Shown piece by piece: positions 17,698 to 25,262 of a stretch of 37,254 bases of DNA; within the stretch, counting starts at the first letter, position 1; each line of letters opens with the position of its first letter. Origin of the DNA: Candidatus Nanopelagicales bacterium (lineage in GTDB: Bacteria > Actinomycetota > Actinomycetes > S36-B12 > UBA5976); assembly GCA_016463095.1 (NCBI GenBank), contig JAEMSA010000012.1:2566-39819 (forward strand), given 5' to 3'. Both the position numbers and the translations under genes were made by a program. The notes beneath the pieces were generated by a model. It saw only the letters and a program-made list of their open reading frames with translations, searched no databases and was not told the origin of the DNA.

Positions 17698-19062
17698 TTG
17701 ACCGCGCTTCATGATGTAATTTCCCCAATCACTGAAAAGAAAATCGCTGCAGTTCCAGCACTTAGCGCTGAAGAAACAGTTGTGGCCATCACCAAATCAC
17801 AAAAAGCTTTTGAATCCTGGAAAAAAGTTTCTCCAGGAGATCGCGCAAAACTGTTAAGAAATTTTGCGTTAGTTGTGGAAAAAAATGTTGAAGTATTAGC
17901 AAAAATTGAAGTAGAAAACGCAGGTCACACCATCGGCAATGCACGCTGGGAAGCAAACAACGTTGTTAATGTTTTAAATTATTACGCAGGTGCTCCAGAA
18001 AGATTGTTTGGTAGACAAATTCCAGTTCCAGGTGGAGTTGATTTAACTTTTAGAGAAGCCATCGGTGTGGTGGGAATTATTGTGCCGTGGAATTTTCCTA
18101 TGCCAATTGCTGGTTGGGGATTTGCTCCAGCTTTAGCTGCTGGTTGCACAGTCGTTTTAAAACCAGCTGAAGTTACCCCTTTAAGTGCAATGAAATTAGC
18201 TGAGCTTGCATTAGAAGCTGGATTTCCTGAAAACGTTTTCCAAGTATTAACTGGCTCTGGTCGCATAGTGGGCGAAACAATTGTGCAAGATCCCCGAGTT
18301 AGAAAAATTGTTTTCACAGGTTCAACTGAAATTGGTACACAAATTATGGCTAAGTGTGCACCACAGGTAAAAAGAGTTACTTTGGAATTGGGTGGTAAAT
18401 CTGCCAACGTAATTTTTGCTGATTCTGATTTAGAAAAAGCAGCAGCAAGTGCCCCTGGTGCAGTTTTTGATAATGCGGGCCAAGACTGTTGTGCACGTTC
18501 TCGAATTCTGATTGAAAAGAAAGCTTTCGATAAATTTATGCCACTTTTAGAACAATCAGTTAAAGCTTTTAAATGCGCTGACCCAAATTTGGAAACAACC
18601 GAAATGGGTCCACTAATTACTGCTGCTCACCGTGACAAAGTTGCTTCATATGTTGAAGAATCATTAGTTGCCTTTCGTGGCAGTGCACCAACTGGTGCAG
18701 GTTTTTGGTTTCCGCCAACTGTTTTACAAATTACTGATCGAAAACATAAAAGCCTGGCAGAAGAAATCTTTGGCCCAGTTGTTTCAGTGGTAACTTTTGA
18801 AGACGAAGCAGATGCCATTGCTTTAGCCAATGATTCAGAATTTGGTTTGAGTGGATCTATTTGGACTAATAACGGTGGGAAAGCATTAAGGGTTGCTAGA
18901 GGAATTGAAAGTGGAAATCTTTCCGTTAACTCTCATTCCTCAGTTAGATATTGGACTCCATTTGGTGGATTCAAAAAATCAGGTTTGGGACGCGAATTAG
19001 GTCCAGATGCACTAAACGCGTTTACCGAAGAAAAGAACGTCTTTATTAACACAGAAATATAA
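17698..19062 (+). CDS. NAD(P)-dependent aldehyde dehydrogenase
   Basis: A 454-residue aldehyde dehydrogenase, slightly shorter than many members. VPWNFPMP lines the cofactor site, FTGSTEIG is the Rossmann glycine region, LELGGKSAN carries the general-base Glu and GQDCCARS carries the catalytic Cys. FGPVVSV and the terminal FGGFKKSGLGRE match the family. It likely oxidises a gamma-glutamylated aldehyde to the acid, between the ligase and the PuuD-like hydrolase; this is inferred from context. TTG start at 17698 is well supported by AGGAG at 17683-17687. It lies 34 bp after the ligase gene. Confidence 0.92.
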   Translation: MTALHDVISPITEKKIAAVPALSAEETVVAITKSQKAFESWKKVSPGDRAKLLRNFALVVEKNVEVLAKIEVENAGHTIGNARWEANNVVNVLNYYAGAPERLFGRQIPVPGGVDLTFREAIGVVGIIVPWNFPMPIAGWGFAPALAAGCTVVLKPAEVTPLSAMKLAELALEAGFPENVFQVLTGSGRIVGETIVQDPRVRKIVFTGSTEIGTQIMAKCAPQVKRVTLELGGKSANVIFADSDLEKAAASAPGAVFDNAGQDCCARSRILIEKKAFDKFMPLLEQSVKAFKCADPNLETTEMGPLITAAHRDKVASYVEESLVAFRGSAPTGAGFWFPPTVLQITDRKHKSLAEEIFGPVVSVVTFEDEADAIALANDSEFGLSGSIWTNNGGKALRVARGIESGNLSVNSHSSVRYWTPFGGFKKSGLGRELGPDALNAFTEEKNVFINTEI

Positions 19063-19073
19063 GGAGAAATATT

Positions 19074-19838
19074 TTGAAAAGATTAGAAGGCAGAGTTGCC
19101 ACTATTACCGGTGGAGGATCTGGTTTAGGAAAAGCAACCGCTATTCGTTTTGCATCCGAAGGTGCTCAGGTTGTTATTGCTGACATGGATGAAAAAAGTG
19201 GCCAAGCAGTGGCAAGTGAAGTTAATGGAACTTTCATTAAATGTAACGTGGCTGATAAAGTGAGTGTGGACAACCTGTTTGCCGAAACTTTCAAAAAGTT
19301 TGGCAAAATTGATATCGCATTTAATAACGCAGGTATTTCACCCCCTGATGATGATTCAATTTTGACTACCGAAATCGAAGCTTGGGACAAAGTTCAATTA
19401 GTTAATTTGACTTCTGTTTATCTTTGCTGCAAAGCAGTTTTGCCATACATGCTCAAAGCTAAAAAAGGTTCCATCATTAACACTGCTTCTTTTGTGGCAA
19501 CACTTGCTGCTGCTACTTCACAAATTGCTTACACCGCTTCAAAAGGTGGCGTACTGGCAATGACACGTGAGCTTGGTGTGCAATTTGCTCGTGAAGGAGT
19601 TCGAGTTAACGCTTTATCTCCAGGACCAGTAAACACTCCACTTTTGCAAGAACTATTTGCTAAAGATAAAGAAAGAGCACAAAGACGTCTTGTTCATATC
19701 CCAATGGGACGTTTTGGTGAAGCACACGAAATTGCTGCAGCAGTGGCATTTCTGGCCAGTGATGATTCTTCATTTATCACTGCTTCAAATTTCCTAGTTG
19801 ATGGTGGAATTACCGGAGCATACGTAACCCCACTGTAA
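19074..19838 (+). CDS. Short-chain dehydrogenase/reductase (NAD type)
   Basis: A 254-residue classical SDR. The cofactor motif TGGGSGLG is at 12-19, Asp37 at the end of the second strand favours NAD over NADP, NNAG is at 84-87, and the catalytic residues are Ser139, Tyr153 and Lys157 (YTASK). Annotators would often call it 3-oxoacyl-ACP reductase, but context argues for an alcohol dehydrogenase acting on a gamma-glutamylated amino alcohol. TTG start at 19074 follows AAGGAGA at about 19061-19067, 11 bp after the aldehyde dehydrogenase, so the three genes form an operon. Confidence 0.9.
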   Translation: MKRLEGRVATITGGGSGLGKATAIRFASEGAQVVIADMDEKSGQAVASEVNGTFIKCNVADKVSVDNLFAETFKKFGKIDIAFNNAGISPPDDDSILTTEIEAWDKVQLVNLTSVYLCCKAVLPYMLKAKKGSIINTASFVATLAAATSQIAYTASKGGVLAMTRELGVQFAREGVRVNALSPGPVNTPLLQELFAKDKERAQRRLVHIPMGRFGEAHEIAAAVAFLASDDSSFITASNFLVDGGITGAYVTPL

Positions 19839-19853
19839 AGAGAGTTTAAAAGT

Positions 19854-19890
19854 GCAAAAAAGTGCTTATCGATTATTTCGGTAAGCACTT
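19854..19890 (-). terminator. Hairpin with U-tract for the minus-strand hydrolase
   Basis: AAGTGCTTA (19860-19868) and TAAGCACTT (19882-19890) form a perfect 9-bp stem with a 13-nt loop. Read on the minus strand, the stem is followed by a run of T residues (the plus-strand A-tract at 19855-19861), as in an intrinsic terminator. The stem includes the stop codon of the hydrolase gene. It may also act weakly for the convergent SDR operon. Confidence 0.7.
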
Positions 19891-20567
19891 GCTGCTTTTA
19901 TAAGAGCTGCAAATAGTCTTTTATCTTCACTCATTTCAGGATGCCATTGCACACCTAAATGAAAATCTTTTGTGGGATCCTCTAAAACTTCAATAGTTTC
20001 ATCTTCAGCCCAACCAGTTATTGTCAAAGACCCAGGTTTATCAACTGCTTGGTGATGAGAAGAATTAACAACCATTGCTAAACCTAAAATTGATGAAACA
20101 AGTGAATCAGGTTTGAATCGTGCTTGATGTTGAGAAAACTTTGCAGGAGCTGGTCTGTGATCAAGTTTTGTGACATCAGGTAAATGTTGAATTAAAGAGC
20201 CACCTTCGGCAACTGCCATGATCTGGATTCCTCGACAGATTCCTAAAATTGGTAACCCAATTTCTGTGGCATGCTTATAAAGACTTACTTCGCCTGCATC
20301 ACGGTTTTCTCGAGGTTGATCTGCTGTTTCGTGTGGATTTTGTTTATATAAACGTGCATCAATATCTGCACCACCGGCAATTATTAATCCATCCAAATTA
20401 TTTACCACGTGACCACCATTTTGATCAGGAGGAAGAATCACAGCTCGCCCACCCGCATTGGTCACAGAACTTACATATTCAAACGGTAAAACTGCAGCAG
20501 TGATATCCCAAGCGCCCCATTTGGCAGGTTCGACGTAGCAAGAAATTCCGATCACAGGAGAGTTCAT
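19866..20567 (-). CDS. PuuD-like gamma-glutamyl amide hydrolase (C26)
   Basis: A 233-residue class I glutamine-amidotransferase-fold hydrolase of the peptidase C26 / PuuD family. The nucleophile Cys111 lies in LGICRGIQ, and the His-Glu pair in QWHPEMS. GLIIAGGADID is the family's substrate/oxyanion loop. PuuD cleaves gamma-glutamyl-GABA to glutamate and GABA; here the substrate would be the acid made by the neighbouring aldehyde dehydrogenase. It is convergent to the SDR and transcribed separately. ATG start at 20567 has no clear ribosome-binding site. Confidence 0.88.
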   Translation of the reverse strand: MNSPVIGISCYVEPAKWGAWDITAAVLPFEYVSSVTNAGGRAVILPPDQNGGHVVNNLDGLIIAGGADIDARLYKQNPHETADQPRENRDAGEVSLYKHATEIGLPILGICRGIQIMAVAEGGSLIQHLPDVTKLDHRPAPAKFSQHQARFKPDSLVSSILGLAMVVNSSHHQAVDKPGSLTITGWAEDETIEVLEDPTKDFHLGVQWHPEMSEDKRLFAALIKAASAYRNNR

Positions 20568-20707
20568 AGATAAGAGTCTGGCAGGTAGTTAACCAAGGGG
20601 GAGTTATTGGGGAAAAAGGCTATATATATGACCCAAGTGGTGAGCGTGAATTGTGAGGCTCATAGACTCGTGATTCGGTTATTCAAAAAGCTGACGTTAA
20701 GAGAGGT
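20568..20707. promoter_or_regulatory. Divergent region upstream of infA
   Basis: A 140-bp gap between the hydrolase and infA. A TATATATAT run at 20621-20629 could serve as a -10 element for infA, but no good -35 lies 16-18 bp upstream. A GAGAGG ribosome-binding site (20700-20705) lies just before the infA ATG. The usual actinobacterial upstream genes (secY-adk-map) are not here. Confidence 0.4.
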
Positions 20708-20926
20708 ATGGCAAAAGAAGGCGCCATTGAGCTTGAAGGCACCATTGCTGAAACTCTTCCCAATGCAATGTTTCGGGTAGAGCTAGACAATGGCCACAAA
20801 GTTCTCGCACACATCAGCGGCAAAATGAGAATGCATTACATCAGAATTTTGCCTGACGATCGCGTAATCGTGGAGTTATCTCCCTACGATTTAACCCGCG
20901 GTCGGATTGTTTACCGCTACAAATAA
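20708..20926 (+). CDS. infA: Translation initiation factor IF-1
   Basis: A 72-residue single OB-fold protein that binds the 30S A site during initiation. The full family length is present, from [13 protein letters not shown] to the terminal GRIVYRYK, with [13 protein letters not shown] in the middle. ATG start at 20708. rpmJ follows 24 bp later, the standard actinobacterial arrangement. Confidence 0.98.
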   Translation: MAKEGAIELEGTIAETLPNAMFRVELDNGHKVLAHISGKMRMHYIRILPDDRVIVELSPYDLTRGRIVYRYK

Positions 20927-20950
20927 ACCGCTTACGAAAAAAAGGAATGT

Positions 20951-21064
20951 ATGAAAGTACAGCCAAGTGTTAAGAAGATTTGCGATAAGTGCAAAGTCAT
21001 TCGCAGACACAAACGCGTAATGGTTATTTGTGAAAACCCTAGACATAAACAACGTCAAGGATAA
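20951..21064 (+). CDS. rpmJ: 50S ribosomal protein L36
   Basis: A 37-residue protein starting [16 protein letters not shown] and ending RHKQRQG. The zinc-ribbon ligands are Cys11, Cys14, Cys27 and His32, the C+ type of L36. ATG at 20951 is preceded by AAAGGA at 20941-20946. It lies between infA and the structured rpsM leader. Confidence 0.97.
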   Translation: MKVQPSVKKICDKCKVIRRHKRVMVICENPRHKQRQG

Positions 21065-21081
21065 CTTCACAAACAATTTGT

Positions 21082-21242
21082 AGTAACCAATTACGGTTAT
21101 CCGTCACCTCAAATTAAATCTTGCCGATTTAAATAGAGAACGACACCTTTGGTCATCAGAAGCCAAAGACTTACCCAGGGCGGGTAAGACCGATAACACG
21201 TAACAAGACTTCTGACTTAATAGAAAAGGAAAACCGCCCAAT
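21082..21242 (+). promoter_or_regulatory. Candidate structured rpsM leader with pseudoknot
   Basis: The 178-nt gap before rpsM is unusually rich in complementarity. Visible helices: AGTAACC-type 6-bp hairpin at 21083-21100; TTAAATC/GATTTAA at 21114-21132; CTTTGG/CCAAAG at 21147-21168; CTTACCC/GGGTAAG at 21170-21188. The loop of the third hairpin (TCAGAAG, 21156-21162) is exactly complementary to CTTCTGA at 21209-21215, forming an H-type pseudoknot that ends 11 nt before the AGGA ribosome-binding site (21227-21230). In E. coli S4 represses this operon through a pseudoknot at rpsM; an analogous role here is inference. A promoter may also lie in this stretch. Confidence 0.5.
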
Positions 21243-21620
21243 ATGGCACGTTTAGCTGGAGTTGATCTTCCTCGCGATAAGCGCGTTGAAGTTGCTCTTA
21301 CTTACATTTATGGAATTGGCAAAACCCGTTCCACTCAAATGCTGACCGCAGCAGGAGTTAATCCAAATACACGAGTAAAAGATTTAGATGAACCATCACT
21401 AAATAAACTTCGTGAATACATTGACCAAAACTTTAAAATCGAAGGTGATCTGCGTCGAGAAGTTTCGTCAGACATCAGAAGAAAAGTAGAAATTGGTTCA
21501 TACCAAGGTGTTCGTCATCGTCGTGGACTTCCAGTTCGTGGACAAAGAACACACACCAACGCAAGAACTCGTAAAGGTCCGCGCAAAACCGTTGCCGGCA
21601 AAAAGATTGCAGTGAAGTAG
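21243..21620 (+). CDS. rpsM: 30S ribosomal protein S13
   Basis: A 125-residue small-subunit head protein contacting the P-site tRNA and 50S bridge. [19 protein letters not shown] and the basic C-terminus ([19 protein letters not shown]) are diagnostic. ATG at 21243; AGGA lies 12 nt upstream. First gene of the alpha-operon block rpsM-rpsK-rpsD-rpoA-rplQ and preceded by the structured leader. Confidence 0.98.
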   Translation: MARLAGVDLPRDKRVEVALTYIYGIGKTRSTQMLTAAGVNPNTRVKDLDEPSLNKLREYIDQNFKIEGDLRREVSSDIRRKVEIGSYQGVRHRRGLPVRGQRTHTNARTRKGPRKTVAGKKIAVK

Positions 21621-21632
21621 GGGATTTGAATA

Positions 21633-22052
21633 ATGGCTGAAAAAGATAAAGAAAAGAAAGCTAAACCTTCAGGTCCTAAGAAGGTTCGTAAAAAAGTTAA
21701 GAAGAATGTTGCCCATGGTCAAGCACACATCAAATCAACATTCAACAACACAATTGTTTCCATCACTGATTTAACTGGTGCAGTTATTTCATCATCTTCA
21801 AGTGGTCAAGTTGGATTTAAGGGTTCACGTAAATCAACACCATTTGCTGCTCAATTAGCTGCAGAAGACGCAGCCAAGAAAGCAATGGAACACGGACTTA
21901 AAAAAGTTGACGTGTTTGTGAAAGGCCCAGGATCAGGTCGAGAAACTGCAATCAGATCTTTACAAGCCTCTGGTCTTGAAGTTGGTCAAATTCAAGATGT
22001 CACCTCAGTTCCTTTCAACGGTGTGCGTTCCCGCAAACGCCGTCGCGTCTAA
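21633..22052 (+). CDS. rpsK: 30S ribosomal protein S11
   Basis: A 139-residue platform protein. The first ~28 residues are a Lys-rich actinobacterial-type extension, then the conserved core begins with [15 protein letters not shown] and ends [14 protein letters not shown] at 21633, 12 bp after rpsM. Confidence 0.98.
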   Translation: MAEKDKEKKAKPSGPKKVRKKVKKNVAHGQAHIKSTFNNTIVSITDLTGAVISSSSSGQVGFKGSRKSTPFAAQLAAEDAAKKAMEHGLKKVDVFVKGPGSGRETAIRSLQASGLEVGQIQDVTSVPFNGVRSRKRRRV

Positions 22053-22086
22053 TTAACTTTTAACAAACAAGGAGAAAAGAAAACTT

Positions 22087-22713
22087 ATGGCACGTTATAC
22101 AGGGGCAGATTGCAAGAGATGCCGTCGCGAAAAAGTAAAACTTTACTTAAAAGGTTCTAAATGTGATTCACCAAAGTGTCCAATGGAATCACGTCCATTT
22201 CCACCAGGACAACACGGTAGAAACCGCGGTAAAGAATCTGAATACTCATTACAGAAACGTGAAAAGCAAAAAGCTGCACGTATCTATGGAATTTTGGAAA
22301 GACAGTTCCGTAACTATTACGAAGAAGCATCAAGAAGAACAGGTAAAACTGGTGAGAACCTTCTTGAAATGTTGGAACGTCGTTTAGACAATGTTGTTTA
22401 TCGCGCAGGTTTTGCTAAGAGTCGTGACATGGCCAGACAAGTTGTTCGCCACGGTCACATCTTGGTTAATGGTAGGAAATTAAATATTCCTTCTTACCAA
22501 GTTTCACCAACAGACATCATCGAAGTTCGTCCCGAATCACGCGAATTAACACCATTCGTTGTGGCACGTGCCGAATCAGGTGAGAAGCCAATTCCAGCAT
22601 GGTTAGACGTAGCACCACACACCATGCGCATTTTGGTAACCGCAACACCGTTGCGATCACAAATCGACACAGCTGTTCAAGAACAGTTGATCGTTGAGTT
22701 GTACTCCAAGTAA
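22087..22713 (+). CDS. rpsD: 30S ribosomal protein S4
   Basis: A 208-residue primary 16S-rRNA-binding protein. The N-terminal zinc-finger cysteines are retained (CKRCRREKVKLYLKGSKC, then CP), and an S4 RNA-binding domain follows (RLDNVVYRAGFAKSRDMARQ). S4 is the autoregulator of this operon in other bacteria, relevant to the rpsM leader. ATG at 22087 with AAGGAG upstream at about 22070-22075. Confidence 0.98.
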   Translation: MARYTGADCKRCRREKVKLYLKGSKCDSPKCPMESRPFPPGQHGRNRGKESEYSLQKREKQKAARIYGILERQFRNYYEEASRRTGKTGENLLEMLERRLDNVVYRAGFAKSRDMARQVVRHGHILVNGRKLNIPSYQVSPTDIIEVRPESRELTPFVVARAESGEKPIPAWLDVAPHTMRILVTATPLRSQIDTAVQEQLIVELYSK

Positions 22714-22768
22714 TAAAGCACTTCCCCAACTAAGTCATCAAATATAGGTTGACTGAGAGGCAGTAAAA

Positions 22769-23785
22769 ATGTTAATTGCACAACGCCCGATCTTGGTTGA
22801 AGAACCAATTTCAGATACCAACGCTAGATATATTCTCGAGCCATTAGAACCAGGTTTTGGTTACACACTCGGAAACTCACTTCGTCGCACCCTTTTGTCA
22901 TCAATTCCCGGTGCAGCTGTAACCAGCATTCGCATCGAAGGTGCGCTCCACGAATTCACCACCCTTGATGGTGTGGCAGAAGACGTAACAGAAATTGTTT
23001 TAAACGTTAAAGAATTAGTTGTGTCATCAGATAACGATGAACCAACAGTTATGTACTTAAGAAAATCTGGCCCAGGTGAAGTAACTGCAGCCGATATCAC
23101 AGCTCCTGCAGGTGTGGAAGTACACAATCCAAAACTTCACATTGCCACTCTTAACGGAAAAGGCAAGATTGAAATGGAATTAGTTGTGGAACGCGGTCGT
23201 GGCTATGTCACAGCTGTGCAAAACAAAGCAACTGGTGCAGAAATTGGTCGTATCCCAGTTGATTCTATTTATTCACCTGTTGTCAAAGTTACTTACAAAG
23301 TTGAAGCAACACGTGTAGAACAAAGAACAGACTTTGATCGTTTGATCATCGATGTGGAAACCAAACCATCAATGAGACCAGCAGATGCCGTGGCATCAGC
23401 AGGTAGAACATTGGTTGAACTATTTGGTTTGGCACACGAACTAAACGTGAACGCAGAAGGTATTGAAATTGGGCCATCCCCAATCGATGCTTATGCCTTA
23501 GAGCAATTAAATATGCCAATCGAACAACTTGACTTAACTGTTCGTTCATACAACTGTCTCAAGCGCGAAGGCGTGCACACAGTTGGTGAATTGATCACCA
23601 GAAGTGAAGCAGATTTGATGGATGTTCGTAACTTCGGTCAAAAATCTATTGATGAAGTTCACGCCAAGTTAGTAATGCTTGGTTTGAAACTCAAAGATTC
23701 ACCAGCAGGTTATGACAGAACAAAAGCTGCCGGCTACATCGACGAATCAGATGATGATGTCGTTGCTGAAGACGAAAAGTTTTAA
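22769..23785 (+). CDS. rpoA: RNA polymerase alpha subunit
   Basis: A 338-residue core RNA polymerase subunit. The N-terminal assembly domain (about 1-230) contains [18 protein letters not shown], and the C-terminal DNA/activator-binding domain (about 250-320) includes [20 protein letters not shown] in its helix-hairpin-helix. A short acidic tail ends the protein. ATG at 22769. Confidence 0.98.
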   Translation: MLIAQRPILVEEPISDTNARYILEPLEPGFGYTLGNSLRRTLLSSIPGAAVTSIRIEGALHEFTTLDGVAEDVTEIVLNVKELVVSSDNDEPTVMYLRKSGPGEVTAADITAPAGVEVHNPKLHIATLNGKGKIEMELVVERGRGYVTAVQNKATGAEIGRIPVDSIYSPVVKVTYKVEATRVEQRTDFDRLIIDVETKPSMRPADAVASAGRTLVELFGLAHELNVNAEGIEIGPSPIDAYALEQLNMPIEQLDLTVRSYNCLKREGVHTVGELITRSEADLMDVRNFGQKSIDEVHAKLVMLGLKLKDSPAGYDRTKAAGYIDESDDDVVAEDEKF

Positions 23786-23822
23786 GAACCCACCGAGTCA
23801 TAAGAACAAGTAGGAGATAAAA

Positions 23823-24347
23823 ATGGCATCACCAACCCAAGGTACTCGTCTTGGTGGTTCTGCAGCCCATCAAAAATTGATTCTGGCTAACTTAGCAACT
23901 TCACTTTTCGAAAACGGCAAAATCACCACCACTGAAGCCAAAGCAAGAAAGCTGCGCCCTTTCGCTGAAAAGTTAATAACTTTCGCAAAAAAAGGCGATC
24001 TTTCTTCACGCCGACGTGTACTAGGAATTATCAGAAACAAATCTGTGGTGCATTCTTTGTTCACCGAAATTGGACCAAGCTTTGCTAAAAGAGAAGGTGG
24101 CTACACCCGTATCACCAAACTTGGCACCCGAAAAGGCGACAATGCATCAATGGCAGTAATTGAATTAGTTGAAGCTTTAGCACAAAAAGTTGTGGCTGAA
24201 GCAGAAGGTGCAACCAAAAGAGCTGTGAAAGAAGAAACAGCCGCTCCTGCTAAAAAAGCAGCCGCACCTGCTAAAAAAGCAGCCGCACCTGCTAAAAAAG
24301 CAGCTAAGAAAACTGCAGCGAAAAAAACAGCTAAGGGCGCTAAATAG
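23823..24347 (+). CDS. rplQ: 50S ribosomal protein L17 with Lys/Ala tail
   Basis: The L17 core (about 1-120: [43 protein letters not shown]) is followed by a ~50-residue low-complexity Lys/Ala/Pro tail absent from the minimal L17. Part of the tail is encoded by a perfect 21-bp tandem repeat (PAKKAAA). Such tails are common on actinobacterial L17. ATG at 23823 with AGGAG upstream (23812-23816). A strong hairpin follows the stop. Confidence 0.97.
   Translation: MASPTQGTRLGGSAAHQKLILANLATSLFENGKITTTEAKARKLRPFAEKLITFAKKGDLSSRRRVLGIIRNKSVVHSLFTEIGPSFAKREGGYTRITKLGTRKGDNASMAVIELVEALAQKVVAEAEGATKRAVKEETAAPAKKAAAPAKKAAAPAKKAAKKTAAKKTAKGAK
24246..24304 (+). repeat. 21-bp tandem repeat inside rplQ
   Basis: A 21-bp unit encoding PAKKAAA occurs twice perfectly (24246-24266, 24267-24287) and a third time nearly completely from 24288. 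Each unit also contains the small inverted repeat CTGC...GCAG. Copy number is likely to vary among strains through slippage. Confidence 0.9.
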
Positions 24348-24364
24348 TTACTAAAAGTAAACTT

Positions 24365-24397
24365 AACGAGCCCGCTTCTAAAAGAGGTGGGCTCGTT
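24365..24397 (+). terminator. Strong hairpin between rplQ and truA
   Basis: AACGAGCCC (24365-24373) pairs perfectly with GGGCTCGTT (24389-24397), and the interior CTTCT/AGAGG extends it, with G-U pairs, to about 15 bp. No U-tract follows, so termination would be of the tail-less type or the hairpin may instead block or process the transcript. It ends only 3 nt before the most plausible truA start region. Confidence 0.5.
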
Positions 24398-24400
24398 CGC

Positions 24401-25198
24401 ATTCGTCTAGATATTGCTTATGACGGAACAAATTTTTCTGGTTTCGGAATTCAACCTCACCTGCGTACGGTGCAAGGAGAATTGAACAAATCTTTAAAAA
24501 AATTTCTGGCCCTAGATAAAGTTAAAACTGTTGGAGCAGGCAGAACTGATACTGGGGTGCATGCTCGCGGACAAGTTGTGCACTTTGATGTGGCAGAAGA
24601 TTTATGGCAGAAAGTTAAAGATCCAACATATAAATTTAGAAGAATATTACCAAGTGATATTCAGGTTAGAAAAGTATCCATTGCTCACCCAGATTTTGAT
24701 GCCCGCTATTCAGCTCTAACTAGAAGATATTCCTACACAATTTGTGATGCCAAAGATGGAGTAGATCCACTTCATTCTCGTTACGTTTTAGATTACCGAA
24801 AACAACTTGATCATCATGCGATGAACAAAGCCAGCAAAGAACTAATCGGCTTAAATGATTTTTTTGCATTTTGTAAAACTCGTGAGGGTTCCACCACCAT
24901 TAGAAACCTAATCAAATTTAATTGGTCAAGAAAAAGTGATTACGTAATTTGTGAAGTAATTGCTGATGCATTTTGTTATTCCATGGTCCGAGGACTGGTA
25001 GCAGCAATTGTGCAAGTAGGAGATGGCAAAAGAGAAACATCATGGCCGAAAGACATTATGCTCAAACGCAAAAAAATCACCGATTTAAATGTGGTGGCCG
25101 CCAATGCCCTGGTTTTGGAAGAAGTTACTTACCCCCATCCCTCAAAGCTAAAAGACCAATATGAAATCACCAGACGATTAAGGAAACTCGAGGAGTAG
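24401..25198 (+). CDS. truA: tRNA pseudouridine synthase A (no standard start codon)
   Basis: Makes pseudouridine at positions 38-40 of the tRNA anticodon arm. The catalytic Asp lies in GAGRTDTGVHA; SALTRRYSYTI and the C-terminal YSMVRGLVAAIVQVG segment match TruA. The conserved N-terminus RLDIAYDGTNFSGFGIQP is in frame from about 24404 but no ATG, GTG or TTG occurs between the in-frame stop at 24341 and GTG 24470. Starting at GTG 24470 would remove the first beta strand and the YDGTxFxG motif. The boundary given here uses the ATT codon at 24401 as a non-standard start (266 codons), which is a hypothesis; GTG 24470 is the conventional fallback. Confidence 0.8.
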   Translation: MRLDIAYDGTNFSGFGIQPHLRTVQGELNKSLKKFLALDKVKTVGAGRTDTGVHARGQVVHFDVAEDLWQKVKDPTYKFRRILPSDIQVRKVSIAHPDFDARYSALTRRYSYTICDAKDGVDPLHSRYVLDYRKQLDHHAMNKASKELIGLNDFFAFCKTREGSTTIRNLIKFNWSRKSDYVICEVIADAFCYSMVRGLVAAIVQVGDGKRETSWPKDIMLKRKKITDLNVVAANALVLEEVTYPHPSKLKDQYEITRRLRKLEE

Positions 25199-25262
25199 TA
25201 ACAAAAACCTGTTGGGTATGGTTGGCCTTAAATTCCTACATATTTGAGAAAAGGAAATGTTA

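Noticed and set aside
17982-18407. 141-codon open frame antisense to the aldehyde dehydrogenase
   Set aside because: Shadow of the dehydrogenase reading frame, low-quality composition and no recognisable motifs.
20621-20629. TATATATAT run as a firm infA promoter
   Set aside because: No -35 hexamer at suitable distance; kept only as a weak candidate.
24246-24304. Tandem repeats considered as a CRISPR-like array
   Set aside because: Units are directly adjacent with no spacers and encode an in-frame ribosomal protein tail.
24333-24347. Programmed frameshift fusing rplQ to truA to explain the missing start
   Set aside because: No slippery heptamer is present at the end of rplQ, and an in-frame stop at 24341 blocks an earlier shift.
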